From Candidatus Binatia bacterium (GTDB lineage: Bacteria; Desulfobacterota; Binatia; HRBIN30; BPIQ01), in assembly GCA_026004195.1 (NCBI GenBank), contig BPIQ01000001.1, forward strand, positions 1,602,311 through 1,666,310: DNA of 64,000 bases, given 5' to 3'. This document shows positions 35,301-43,235 of this stretch, one piece after another; the first letter of the stretch is position 1, and each line of letters opens with the position of its first letter. The notes beneath the pieces are model-generated. The model was not told where the DNA came from. It did not search any database and was given only the letters and a program-made list of their open reading frames with translations. A program made the position numbers and the translations under genes.

Positions 35301-37001
35301 ATGGCAGACCTCGCCCGCGAGCTCGAGCGCCTCGACGGCCGTCCGTACCCGGCCTACCGGGACCTCCGGGGCCGGCCGTTCCCCGTGGGGTCCTACCGGA
35401 TCGTCCTCGATCACGTCCAGGGCGACCCTTTCGCGTCCCCGAGCAGGGTCAGGGTCGAGGTCCCTCCGGAACTGCTCCGCCTCCCGAGCTCGGCGCTCTC
35501 GGGACGCGACGCCCGGAGGGCTGCGGCGGACTTTTTTCACCGGCGCCTCCTGCGCTCGCTGCGCGAGGAGGCGGGAAGGGCCGGCAGCGGAAAGAGCGGA
35601 CTCCTCGAGATCTGCCCGGTAGGGCAGGAAGTGCTCGAACGAACCGCCGTACGTCTCGAGCCGGGAGGTCGCGCCACGCTGCGTCTTCTCGCCGGACTTC
35701 CGGCCGCGGGACGCCGGATCCTGGGACGCGAGGCGGCGCGCCTTCTCACCGAAAAGCTCCCCCGCGCCCTCGACCGCGCACTCCTGCCCCGAACGTACGA
35801 TGCCGGGGCGCTCGCGCGCCACGTGGCCGCCGTCGAGGACCAGACGGCTCTCCGGGCCGAGCTCGATGCGAAAGGCCTCGTCGCCTTTCTCGCCGAGGGC
35901 GCCATCCTTCCGAGAAAAAGCGGCGCCGACGACCGTCCAATGGAAGGTGCACTTCCCCTCGAAGTGTCCCCGAGCCTCGCCGTCGAGCTCGAAGCGCCGC
36001 ACGCGGGAAGGCTCCGCGGCCTCGGCATTCCGCGGGGCGTCACGTTGATCGTGGGCGGCGGCTACCACGGAAAGTCGACGCTCCTTGCCGCCCTCGCCTC
36101 CGGTGTCTACGACCACGTACCCGGCGACGGCCGGGAGTTCTGCGTGACCGTACCGGGAGCCGTCGTCGTGCGCGCCGAAGACGGCCGCTCGGTGCGCGGC
36201 GTGGACCTGCGTGCCTTCATCTCGCGCCTGCCCCTCGGCCGGCCGACCGACCGCTTCGAGACGGACGACGCGTCGGGCTCGACGTCGCAGGCCGCGGCGA
36301 TCCTCGAGGCGCTCGAGGTCGGGGCGACCTGCCTTCTCGTCGACGAGGACACGGCCGCCACGAATTTCATGATCCGGGACGCGAGGATGAGACGGCTCGT
36401 TCCACCCTCGGCCGAGCCCATCACGCCCTACATCGACCGCGTGCGACAGCTCGCCCGGGAGCTCGGTGTTTCCTCGGTGCTCGTCGTGGGCGGCGCGGGC
36501 GACTACCTCGACGTGGCCGACACGGTGATCCAGATGCAGGACTACCGTCCGCTCGACGTGACGGAAAAGGCGCGTCAGGTCGCCCGGGAACTCCCCCTCG
36601 GCGAAGCGGCACCGCATCCGCCCGGTCCCTGGCCCTCCCCGCCGCCGCGCGTCCCGGATCCTCGAAGCTTCGACCCGAGCCGCGGACGGCGCGAAGAAAG
36701 GGTCCGGAGCGTGAAGACACGCAGCATCGAGTTCGGCACCGAGGAAATCGACGTCTCGCTCCTCGCCCAGCTCGTCGACCCAGCCCAGTGCCGGGCCATC
36801 GGGGACGTCCTCCTCCTTTTCTCCCGCGGGCTCTGCGACGGGAAAAAAACCCTCGCCGAGCTTCTCGACCTCGTCGACCGGCGGATCGAAGACGAAGGTC
36901 TCGAGAGCGTGACGCAGCGAGGCTTCGGAGACCGCGCGCGTCCGAGAAGGTTCGAGATCGCGGGGGCCGTGAACCGCCTGCGGACGCTCCGGATCCGGTG
37001 A
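35301..37001 (+). CDS. Predicted ATPase of the ABC class (PF09818/COG3044)
   Basis: 566 residues from ATG 35301. N-terminal ferredoxin-like part YRDLRGRPFPVGSYRIVLDHVQGDPFASPSRVRV is typical of the family. A glycine-rich P-loop variant LIVGGGYHGKSTLLAALASG at about 250, then TCLLVDEDTAATNFMIRD (Walker B region) and SVLVVGGAGDYLDVADTVIQM complete the ABC-like core; the last about 120 residues form a helical extension. A soluble protein of unknown cellular role; not a transporter. Ten bases upstream of the RND gene, so possibly cotranscribed. Confidence 0.88.
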   Translation: MADLARELERLDGRPYPAYRDLRGRPFPVGSYRIVLDHVQGDPFASPSRVRVEVPPELLRLPSSALSGRDARRAAADFFHRRLLRSLREEAGRAGSGKSGLLEICPVGQEVLERTAVRLEPGGRATLRLLAGLPAAGRRILGREAARLLTEKLPRALDRALLPRTYDAGALARHVAAVEDQTALRAELDAKGLVAFLAEGAILPRKSGADDRPMEGALPLEVSPSLAVELEAPHAGRLRGLGIPRGVTLIVGGGYHGKSTLLAALASGVYDHVPGDGREFCVTVPGAVVVRAEDGRSVRGVDLRAFISRLPLGRPTDRFETDDASGSTSQAAAILEALEVGATCLLVDEDTAATNFMIRDARMRRLVPPSAEPITPYIDRVRQLARELGVSSVLVVGGAGDYLDVADTVIQMQDYRPLDVTEKARQVARELPLGEAAPHPPGPWPSPPPRVPDPRSFDPSRGRREERVRSVKTRSIEFGTEEIDVSLLAQLVDPAQCRAIGDVLLLFSRGLCDGKKTLAELLDLVDRRIEDEGLESVTQRGFGDRARPRRFEIAGAVNRLRTLRIR

Positions 37002-37011
37002 CGGCAAGGCC

Positions 37012-39660
37012 ATGCCGGGCAGCGGGAAGGACGCGCTCGACCGCGCAGTCGGGAAGATCCTCTCGTCTTCGACGCGGCTCGTCCTCGCCGCCCCACGGGC
37101 GGTGGTCCTCGCGACGGCGGTTCTCACCGTGGTCTTCGGCCTCTTCGCCGCACGGACGCTGCGACTCGACATGGACCACACGAAGCTCGTCGACGAGAAC
37201 CTGCCCTTCCGGAAAACGTACCGCGAGTTCGCGGCCGCCTTTCCGATCCTCGACAACGCGCTCCTCGTCGTGGTCGACGCGCCGAGCGGCGTACGCGCAC
37301 GGCAGGCGGCGAGCGAACTCGCGGACGAACTCCGGAAGCATCCGGACCTCTTCTCCGACGTCTTCGTCCCGGGCGCAGGCCCCTTTTTCGAGCGGAACGC
37401 GCTTCTCTACCTGGACGTCGAAGAGCTGGAAGAGTTCGCCGACCGGCTCGCCATGGTGCAGCCCATCGTGGCCGAGCTCTTGCGCGATCCCAGCGTGGCG
37501 AACCTCGCCCGGCTCGTCGAGCTCGGGCTCGAGGAGATTCGCCACGACCAGCGGGACCCGTCCGAGTGGGCACGGCTCCTCGACCGGCTCTCGAGCGCCG
37601 TCGTTTCCGTCTACGACGAATTTCCCGTGTCGTTTTCCTGGGAGGATCTCCTGCTCGAGGGCTCGGCCATCGACCCGAGGACGCGTCAGGTGGTCGTCGT
37701 GGAGCCGGTGCTCGACTTCGAGAGTCTCCTCCCGGCGGCCCGTCCCCTGGCCGCGATCCGCGCGGCGGCACGGAAGCTCCGTCTCGCCGAGAAACATTCG
37801 GCGAACGTCCGTATCACCGGCAACCCCGCACTCAACCACGAGGAGATGCTCGGGCTCGCGCGAGACGTGGGGCTCGCGGGTCTCTTCTCGGCCGCCTTCG
37901 TCGCCGTCCTCCTCTACGCGGCCCTGCGTTCGGTGCGCGTCGTGCTGGCCGTTCTTCTCGTGCTCGGAGCCGGGCTCGTCTGGACCGGAGCCTTCGCCGC
38001 CTGGGCGGTGGGCTATCTCAACGTCCTTTCCGTCTGTTTTGCCGTGCTGTTCGTCGGACTCGCCGTGGATTTCGGGATCCACTTCTCGCTCCGGTATCTC
38101 GACCTCCGGCAGTCGGAAAAGACGCACGAAGAGGCATCGTTCGGAGCGAGCCGCGAAGTCGGCTCCTCGCTCGTTCTCTGTGCCCTCACGACGGCGCTGG
38201 GTTTCTGGGCATTCCTTCCGACTCCCTACCGCGGTGTGGCGCAGCTCGGTCTCATCTCCGGCGTCGGCGTGCTCGTCGGGCTCCTCCTCACGCTTTCCCT
38301 CCTCCCTGCGCTCCTGGCTTCCTACCTCCACGTGCCCCGCGACGGTCTCCCCGCCGTTTCCTTGCGTTTCTCCTTCCCGAATCTCGCCCGAACTCCTCGC
38401 CCGGTTCTCCTCGGGACGCTGCTCTTCGCACTTGCGGCTCTCGTGCTCGCGCCTCGCGTGCGTTTCGACTCCGACATCCTCGCCATGCGCGACCCCGACA
38501 CCGAATCCGCCCGGGCCTTCGCCGATCTCCTCGCGGACGCAGACCATTCCCCCTGGTACGTGGACGTCGTGGCTCCTTCCCTCGAAGAGGCCGAGCGTCT
38601 GGCCGAACGGCTCCGGCGCTTGCCCGGCGTGGGACGCGTCGTGACGGCCCGCAGTTACGTCCCGCAGAACCAGGAGGAAAAACGCGCGATCCTCGCCGAC
38701 GTCGCCGTTCTCCTCGACTTCCCCGAGCCGGAAGAAGGAACCGACTCGAGCCTTCCCCCGGAAGAACAGATCCGCGCCCTGCGCGAACTCCGGGATTTCC
38801 TCTCGGCCCGGTGGCTCGAGGAACGCGACACGGAACTGGCCAGGAGCGTGAAGCTCCTGCGGCAGGAGCTGGGTCGCTTCCTCGAGCGGATCGAAAAAGG
38901 GCAGGAGCCGCAACGGGTCCTGGCGGCGCTCGAGAAAACGCTCCTCGGACCGCTTCCGGACCTCGTCCGTCGTCTGCGGCGGGCACTCGACCCCGAGGAG
39001 GTGCGGCTCGAAAACCTCCCGCCGGAGATTCGCTCCCGCATGCTCGCTCCCGACGGCAGAGCGAGACTCCAGGTGTTTCCCCGGACACCGATCCACGACA
39101 CGGAATCTCTCGGTGGCTTCGCCCGCGAGGTGGCAGCGATCGCCCCGAACGTCACGGGCATGGGGGTGAACATCTACGAGTTCGGCCGAGCCACCGTCCG
39201 CTCGCTCCGGCAGGCGCTCCTCACGGCGGCCGTGGCGATCACGCTTCTTCTCTGGCTCCTTTTCCGGCGCCTCTCCGACGTGCTGCTCGTCCTCGCGCCG
39301 CTCGCGCTCGCCATGGCGGGGACCTGCGCGGCGATGGTGCTCCTCGGCTGGAAGTTCAACTTCGCCAACGTCGTCGTCCTGCCGCTCCTTCTGGGTGTCG
39401 GCGTGGACAGCGGCATCCATCTCGTCCACCGAAGCCGTCTCGGCCTCGACTCGGCCGGAGCCCTGCTCCGAAGCTCGACGGCGCGCGGGGTGTTCTACAG
39501 CGCGCTCACGACACTCGCGAGCTTCGGAAGCCTCGCTCTCTCCCACCACCGGGGTGTGGAAAGTCTCGGCAAGGTGCTGACCCTGGGGATGGCGCTCACT
39601 CTCCTCGCCAACCTCGTCGTCCTGCCCGCGCTCCTCGACGCGAGGCGGCGCCGCGGTTGA
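37012..39660 (+). CDS. RND-superfamily (MMPL/HpnN-like) exporter
   Basis: 882 residues from ATG 37012. Two halves, each with one N-terminal helix, a periplasmic domain and five or six helices: first half near 25-455 with VCFAVLFVGLAVDFGIHFSLRY, second half near 460-880 with VVLPLLLGVGVDSGIHLVHR; the paired D in AVDFGIH and GVDSGIH are the proton-relay type positions. Resembles the hopanoid transporter HpnN, which moves hopanoids to the outer membrane; no hopanoid genes are nearby, so cargo is uncertain. Inner membrane, proton-driven. Confidence 0.87.
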   Translation: MPGSGKDALDRAVGKILSSSTRLVLAAPRAVVLATAVLTVVFGLFAARTLRLDMDHTKLVDENLPFRKTYREFAAAFPILDNALLVVVDAPSGVRARQAASELADELRKHPDLFSDVFVPGAGPFFERNALLYLDVEELEEFADRLAMVQPIVAELLRDPSVANLARLVELGLEEIRHDQRDPSEWARLLDRLSSAVVSVYDEFPVSFSWEDLLLEGSAIDPRTRQVVVVEPVLDFESLLPAARPLAAIRAAARKLRLAEKHSANVRITGNPALNHEEMLGLARDVGLAGLFSAAFVAVLLYAALRSVRVVLAVLLVLGAGLVWTGAFAAWAVGYLNVLSVCFAVLFVGLAVDFGIHFSLRYLDLRQSEKTHEEASFGASREVGSSLVLCALTTALGFWAFLPTPYRGVAQLGLISGVGVLVGLLLTLSLLPALLASYLHVPRDGLPAVSLRFSFPNLARTPRPVLLGTLLFALAALVLAPRVRFDSDILAMRDPDTESARAFADLLADADHSPWYVDVVAPSLEEAERLAERLRRLPGVGRVVTARSYVPQNQEEKRAILADVAVLLDFPEPEEGTDSSLPPEEQIRALRELRDFLSARWLEERDTELARSVKLLRQELGRFLERIEKGQEPQRVLAALEKTLLGPLPDLVRRLRRALDPEEVRLENLPPEIRSRMLAPDGRARLQVFPRTPIHDTESLGGFAREVAAIAPNVTGMGVNIYEFGRATVRSLRQALLTAAVAITLLLWLLFRRLSDVLLVLAPLALAMAGTCAAMVLLGWKFNFANVVVLPLLLGVGVDSGIHLVHRSRLGLDSAGALLRSSTARGVFYSALTTLASFGSLALSHHRGVESLGKVLTLGMALTLLANLVVLPALLDARRRRG

Positions 39661-39816
39661 CTTGCCCCTCGTTCGTCGGAGGGACGCCGAAGCTACCCCC
39701 TCGTTTTCTCGATCGGCCGGTTCGCGAAGTGCGGCACCACGAAGTGCCACGCGAGATACCCGCTCCTCTGCGGGACAGAAGTTCCCCTCGGCCGAAGTCG
39801 CCGCCCCGAGCACCCC

Positions 39817-41133
39817 TCAACCGCCCGACGGCAGGTGCACCGTGAAGGTCGTGCCTTTTCCGAGGGTGCTCTCCACCTCGATGCGCCCACCCATTCGCTC
39901 GACGAGCTCGCGCGCGAGAGCGAGGCCGAGACCGGCGCCGGAGATCTGCTCGTGGATTTTCGACCGCCGAAACGGCCGGAAAATCAACGGCAGGTCCTCG
40001 GGGGGTATACCCGTCCCCGTGTCCCGAACGCGCACGGCGACCGTGCCGTTCGGCTGCGGCACGGCCTCGAGAAGGACCTCGCCTTCGGCGGTGTACTTCG
40101 AGGCGTTCGTCAGGAGGTTGGTCAGCACCTGTCTGAGCCGCTGGGGGTCCGCCCGAACGGTCAGGGGACCGGGGTCGGGGCATTCGAACCGAATGGGCCT
40201 TTCGCGAAAGAGGGGCTCGGCGAGCCCGCGCATGTCCTCGAAGACCACGTCGAGAGGGACGGTATCGGTGGAGATCTCGAGCTGCCCGCCTTCGGCCCGG
40301 GAAAGGTCGACGAGATCGGTGATGACACCGAGAAGCTGCCTCGCGTTCCGCGCGATTCTGTCGACCGCCATTCTCGTGCCTTCTCCGACCTCCTCGATCG
40401 TCCCGTCGAGCAGAAGGTCCGCGTACCCGAGAATCGCGCTGAGCGGAGTCCGGAGCTCGTGCGAAACGGCCGCGAGCAGGCGATTTTTCGCTTCGTTCGC
40501 TTCCCGCAAGGCGCGGTTCGCTTCTTCGAGTTCTCGCGTCCTCCGGAAAAGGTCGAGCCTGTAACGGTCGAAAAGGTAGGCGGCCCCCACCGAAAGCGCA
40601 CCGATGCAACCGAGCCCGAGAAAGCTGATCTCGGCGGACACGTCGGCCGTGATGCTCGGCCGGAGCGCGATGGCGCCGACGTAGACCCCCAAGGTCGTCG
40701 CGGCCAGGGGAAGCTGCCCGCGAACTCCCCAGGGCAGAAAGGCACTGCACGCGACCGCGAGAAACGAAAGACCCAGAGCGAGCGTGTCGGCCTCGCCGTC
40801 CGTCCAGACGTGGTATGCCCCCATGAAGACGGCGACGAGGCAAGCCGCCACGCTCGTGATTCCTGCGGCGTACGGCCGAAACCGCTCGAAGCGAAGGAGC
40901 AGTGCGGCCAGGGCCAGGCTCGCCGATTCGGCGAAGTAGAGCACTGCAAACGCGAGGTCGCGCCCGGGATGCCCCCGGTGCTCGAAAAACCACGCGGCAC
41001 CCATGACGGCGACGAAAGCCGCAAGAGCCTGCGGCACCCGCCTCGCGATCTGCGCGCCGCTTTCGGCTTCGAAACCCTGGGGCCGGACCGTGAAGTTCAT
41101 TCCCGGCGCCCACGAGAGCAAATGCCTTGCCAT
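39817..41133 (-). CDS. Membrane sensor histidine kinase (orphan)
   Basis: 438 residues from ATG 41133. About six membrane helices at 35-190 (MASE-like sensor), a coiled-coil (195-215), the H-box AAVSHELRTPLSAILGY with phospho-acceptor His225, then an HATPase domain with N-box LTNLLTNASKYT, G1 VRDTGTGIPPEDL and G2 GAGLGLALARELVERMGG. No response regulator lies next to it, so its partner is elsewhere. The signal may be sensed in or at the membrane since there is no large periplasmic loop. The 156-bp gap to the RND gene holds only a weak trace of the dispersed repeat near 39679. Confidence 0.92.
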   Translation of the reverse strand: MARHLLSWAPGMNFTVRPQGFEAESGAQIARRVPQALAAFVAVMGAAWFFEHRGHPGRDLAFAVLYFAESASLALAALLLRFERFRPYAAGITSVAACLVAVFMGAYHVWTDGEADTLALGLSFLAVACSAFLPWGVRGQLPLAATTLGVYVGAIALRPSITADVSAEISFLGLGCIGALSVGAAYLFDRYRLDLFRRTRELEEANRALREANEAKNRLLAAVSHELRTPLSAILGYADLLLDGTIEEVGEGTRMAVDRIARNARQLLGVITDLVDLSRAEGGQLEISTDTVPLDVVFEDMRGLAEPLFRERPIRFECPDPGPLTVRADPQRLRQVLTNLLTNASKYTAEGEVLLEAVPQPNGTVAVRVRDTGTGIPPEDLPLIFRPFRRSKIHEQISGAGLGLALARELVERMGGRIEVESTLGKGTTFTVHLPSGG

Positions 41134-41306
41134 GGCCGGCGAACCGGAGCCCTCCCTCCCCCGAACTGGCAGACCGTCGCCACCGAAACCGAACGAGCGA
41201 CACGCCGTGTCACGAAGAGTCTTCCGCGACGCCCGCTATACCGCACCCCGGGAGAGAAAGCGAGCCGTCGACAGACCGGACCCGAGTGGTTAAGGAAAAG
41301 CCCGGC

Positions 41307-42158
41307 ATGCCCCGGAGGCCCGTACTCCTCGTGCACGGCGGAGCCGGACGGAAACCTCGCACGGCGGTCGACGAGATCCGTGCGGCTCTCGTCCGGGCCG
41401 TCCGGGCCGGGTGGGACGTCCTCGCGCGAGGGGGGCCGGCTCTGGACGCCGTCACGGAGTCGGTTCGCATCCTCGAAGACGACCCCCATTTCAACGCCGG
41501 CTACGGCTCCGTGCTCACGTCCGAGGGGACGGTCGAGACGGACGCCTCGGTCATGGACGGGGAGAGCCTTCGCGCCGGCGCGTGCGGGGCCACGAGCGGG
41601 GTGAAAAACCCGGTTCTTCTGGCGCGCGCGCTGGCCGAGGACGGCCGGCACGTCCTCATCGTGGGAGAAGCAGCGAGACGGTTCGCCGAACGCGCCGGGC
41701 TCTCGGTCTGCGCCCCGGGCGACCTCGTAGCGCCGGAACCGAAGACCACGGGGTCGGGAACCGTCGGTGCCGTGGCGCTCGACATCCGCGGGCACGTGGC
41801 TGCCGCGACCTCCACGGGCGGAAAGTCGGGAAAGCTCCCGGGGCGAGTGGGCGACTCCGCCGTTCCGGGTGCGGGAACCTACGCCGACGATGCGGCCGGG
41901 GCGGCTTCCGCCACCGGCGACGGCGAGACGATCCTCCGTCTTGGCTTGACGCGGCTTCTCGTGCACGACCTCGGCGAGGGGCTCCACCCGCAGGAAGCCT
42001 CCCGGCGTGTCGTCCGCCTTCTCGGCGAGCGGCTGGGGGGCGAGGGGGGCGTCGTGGCGGTCGACGTCCTCGGAAGAATCGGATACGCTTGCAACACCGA
42101 GCACATGTCCGTCGCTTGGATGGTACCGAACGCGAAGGAGCCGGAGGTTCGCCCGTGA
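41307..42158 (+). CDS. iaaA: Isoaspartyl peptidase/L-asparaginase (T2 Ntn-hydrolase)
   Basis: 283 residues from ATG 41307, with AAGGA upstream. LLVHGGAG at the start, ALDAVTESVRILEDDPHFNAGYGSVL, and the autoprocessing site before the nucleophile Thr152 in GSGTVGAVALD; VAAATSTGGKSGKLPGRVGDS follows as in plant-type asparaginases. The precursor cleaves itself before Thr152 to give alpha and beta subunits. Removes isoaspartyl dipeptides or hydrolyses asparagine. Thirteen bp before plsC and probably cotranscribed. The gene symbol is by family. Confidence 0.92.
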   Translation: MPRRPVLLVHGGAGRKPRTAVDEIRAALVRAVRAGWDVLARGGPALDAVTESVRILEDDPHFNAGYGSVLTSEGTVETDASVMDGESLRAGACGATSGVKNPVLLARALAEDGRHVLIVGEAARRFAERAGLSVCAPGDLVAPEPKTTGSGTVGAVALDIRGHVAAATSTGGKSGKLPGRVGDSAVPGAGTYADDAAGAASATGDGETILRLGLTRLLVHDLGEGLHPQEASRRVVRLLGERLGGEGGVVAVDVLGRIGYACNTEHMSVAWMVPNAKEPEVRP

Positions 42159-42171
42159 GGAGTCGCGCGTC

Positions 42172-42975
42172 ATGAGCCGGAGTCCCGATCCGCCGGCGAG
42201 CTCGGGGGTCCGAGCGCTCCCGGCTTTTCTCTCCCTTCCCGGGCTGCGCGCGGGTTGGAACTTCGTCTGGGGGCTCGCAGCCGACGCCCTCGTTTGCCTT
42301 TACACGGTCCTCCTCGGCCTCCCCTGCATCGCTCTCACCCTCGCGACCCGCAAGGGCTGGCCCGTCGACGTCTTTTTCAAGGTCTGGAGCCGCTGGATCG
42401 TGCGCACCTGCGGGATGGACATCGAAGTTCGGGGGCTCGAGAACGTGGACCTCTCGGGCCGGTACGTCATCCTTTCGAACCATCTGAGCAACCTCGACAT
42501 CCCGGCCACCGTGGCGGCGCTTCCCATGAAAATCCGCTTCGTCGCCAAAAAAGAGCTGCTCCGCGTCCCCATCTTCGGGCAGGCGCTGCGCATGAGCGAC
42601 CACATCGTGATCGACCGCGACAATCCGGCCGAGGCCGTCGAGACGATCAACCGGCGGGCGACCGAACAGGCGAGCGAAGGCTTCTGCGTCCTCTTCTACG
42701 CCGAAGGAACGCGGAGCCCGGACGGCAAGATCGGGCGCTTCAAGAAGGGCGGCGTGGTCTTCGCGCTCAGGACGGGTCTGCCGATCCTGCCGCTCACCGT
42801 GAGCGGCACGAGAAAATTCCTGCCGAAGGACTCGCTCCGGATCCGCCCGGGCGGCAAGGTGCGGCTGGTCCTCGACCGCCCGATCCCCACCGAAGGGCTG
42901 GGACTCGAACAGCGGGACGAGCTCAACGAACGGGTGCGGGAAATCATCGTCCGGAACTACGACGAAACTCTCTGA
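42172..42975 (+). CDS. plsC: 1-acyl-sn-glycerol-3-phosphate acyltransferase
   Basis: 267 residues from ATG 42172. One membrane helix near 35-60, the catalytic NHLSNLD (the NHx4D form, His-Asp pair) near 103-109, FVAKKELLRVPIFGQALR, and the glycerol-phosphate-binding AEGTRS near 180. Makes phosphatidic acid from lysophosphatidic acid at the inner membrane. Paralogues acylate other lipids, so PlsC is the likeliest rather than only reading. Followed by the H1-like gene 68 bp downstream. Confidence 0.91.
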   Translation: MSRSPDPPASSGVRALPAFLSLPGLRAGWNFVWGLAADALVCLYTVLLGLPCIALTLATRKGWPVDVFFKVWSRWIVRTCGMDIEVRGLENVDLSGRYVILSNHLSNLDIPATVAALPMKIRFVAKKELLRVPIFGQALRMSDHIVIDRDNPAEAVETINRRATEQASEGFCVLFYAEGTRSPDGKIGRFKKGGVVFALRTGLPILPLTVSGTRKFLPKDSLRIRPGGKVRLVLDRPIPTEGLGLEQRDELNERVREIIVRNYDETL

Positions 42976-43043
42976 ACGACCCTTGCGCAATTCCGAGCGG
43001 CGTGGTTCTAGTTCGCGTCGCACACGAGGAGGCAAAGAACGAG

Positions 43044-43235
43044 ATGAGAAAGAAGGCTGCGAAGAAAACCGCGACGAAAACGGCGGCCCGGCGAAAGGCG
43101 CGGGCGGCGTCGAAAAGCTCCGCGAAGTCGACGAAGACGAACGCGCGGACGTCGGCCGCAGCCACGAGCACCCCGGAATCCAAGGCGCAAAAATACGAAC
43201 AGCCCGGCGCGCCCTGGTGGAAGCAGTTCATCTAG
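43044..43235 (+). CDS. Lysine/alanine-rich histone H1-like small protein
   Basis: 63 residues from ATG 43044, with a GAGGAGG ribosome site 43026-43032. The first about 45 residues are almost only K, A, R, S and T (KKAAKKTATKTAARRKARA...), like bacterial H1/HctB-type tails or AT-hook-poor DNA-binding proteins; the last residues, PGAPWWKQFI, are unusual and hydrophobic, possibly an interaction tag. Predicted nucleoid binding is inferred from composition only. Overlaps the mutS2 3' end by 8 bases. Confidence 0.7.
   Translation: MRKKAAKKTATKTAARRKARAASKSSAKSTKTNARTSAAATSTPESKAQKYEQPGAPWWKQFI

Noticed and set aside
37012-39660. Firm hopanoid transporter HpnN assignment
   Set aside because: Topology and motifs fit RND/MMPL in general; without neighbouring hpn or shc genes the cargo is not supported, so only 'HpnN-like' was given.
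39679-39695. Extra type A hairpin copy after the RND exporter gene
   Set aside because: Only the first half (CGGAGGGACGCC) is present and no second arm follows, so it was not counted.
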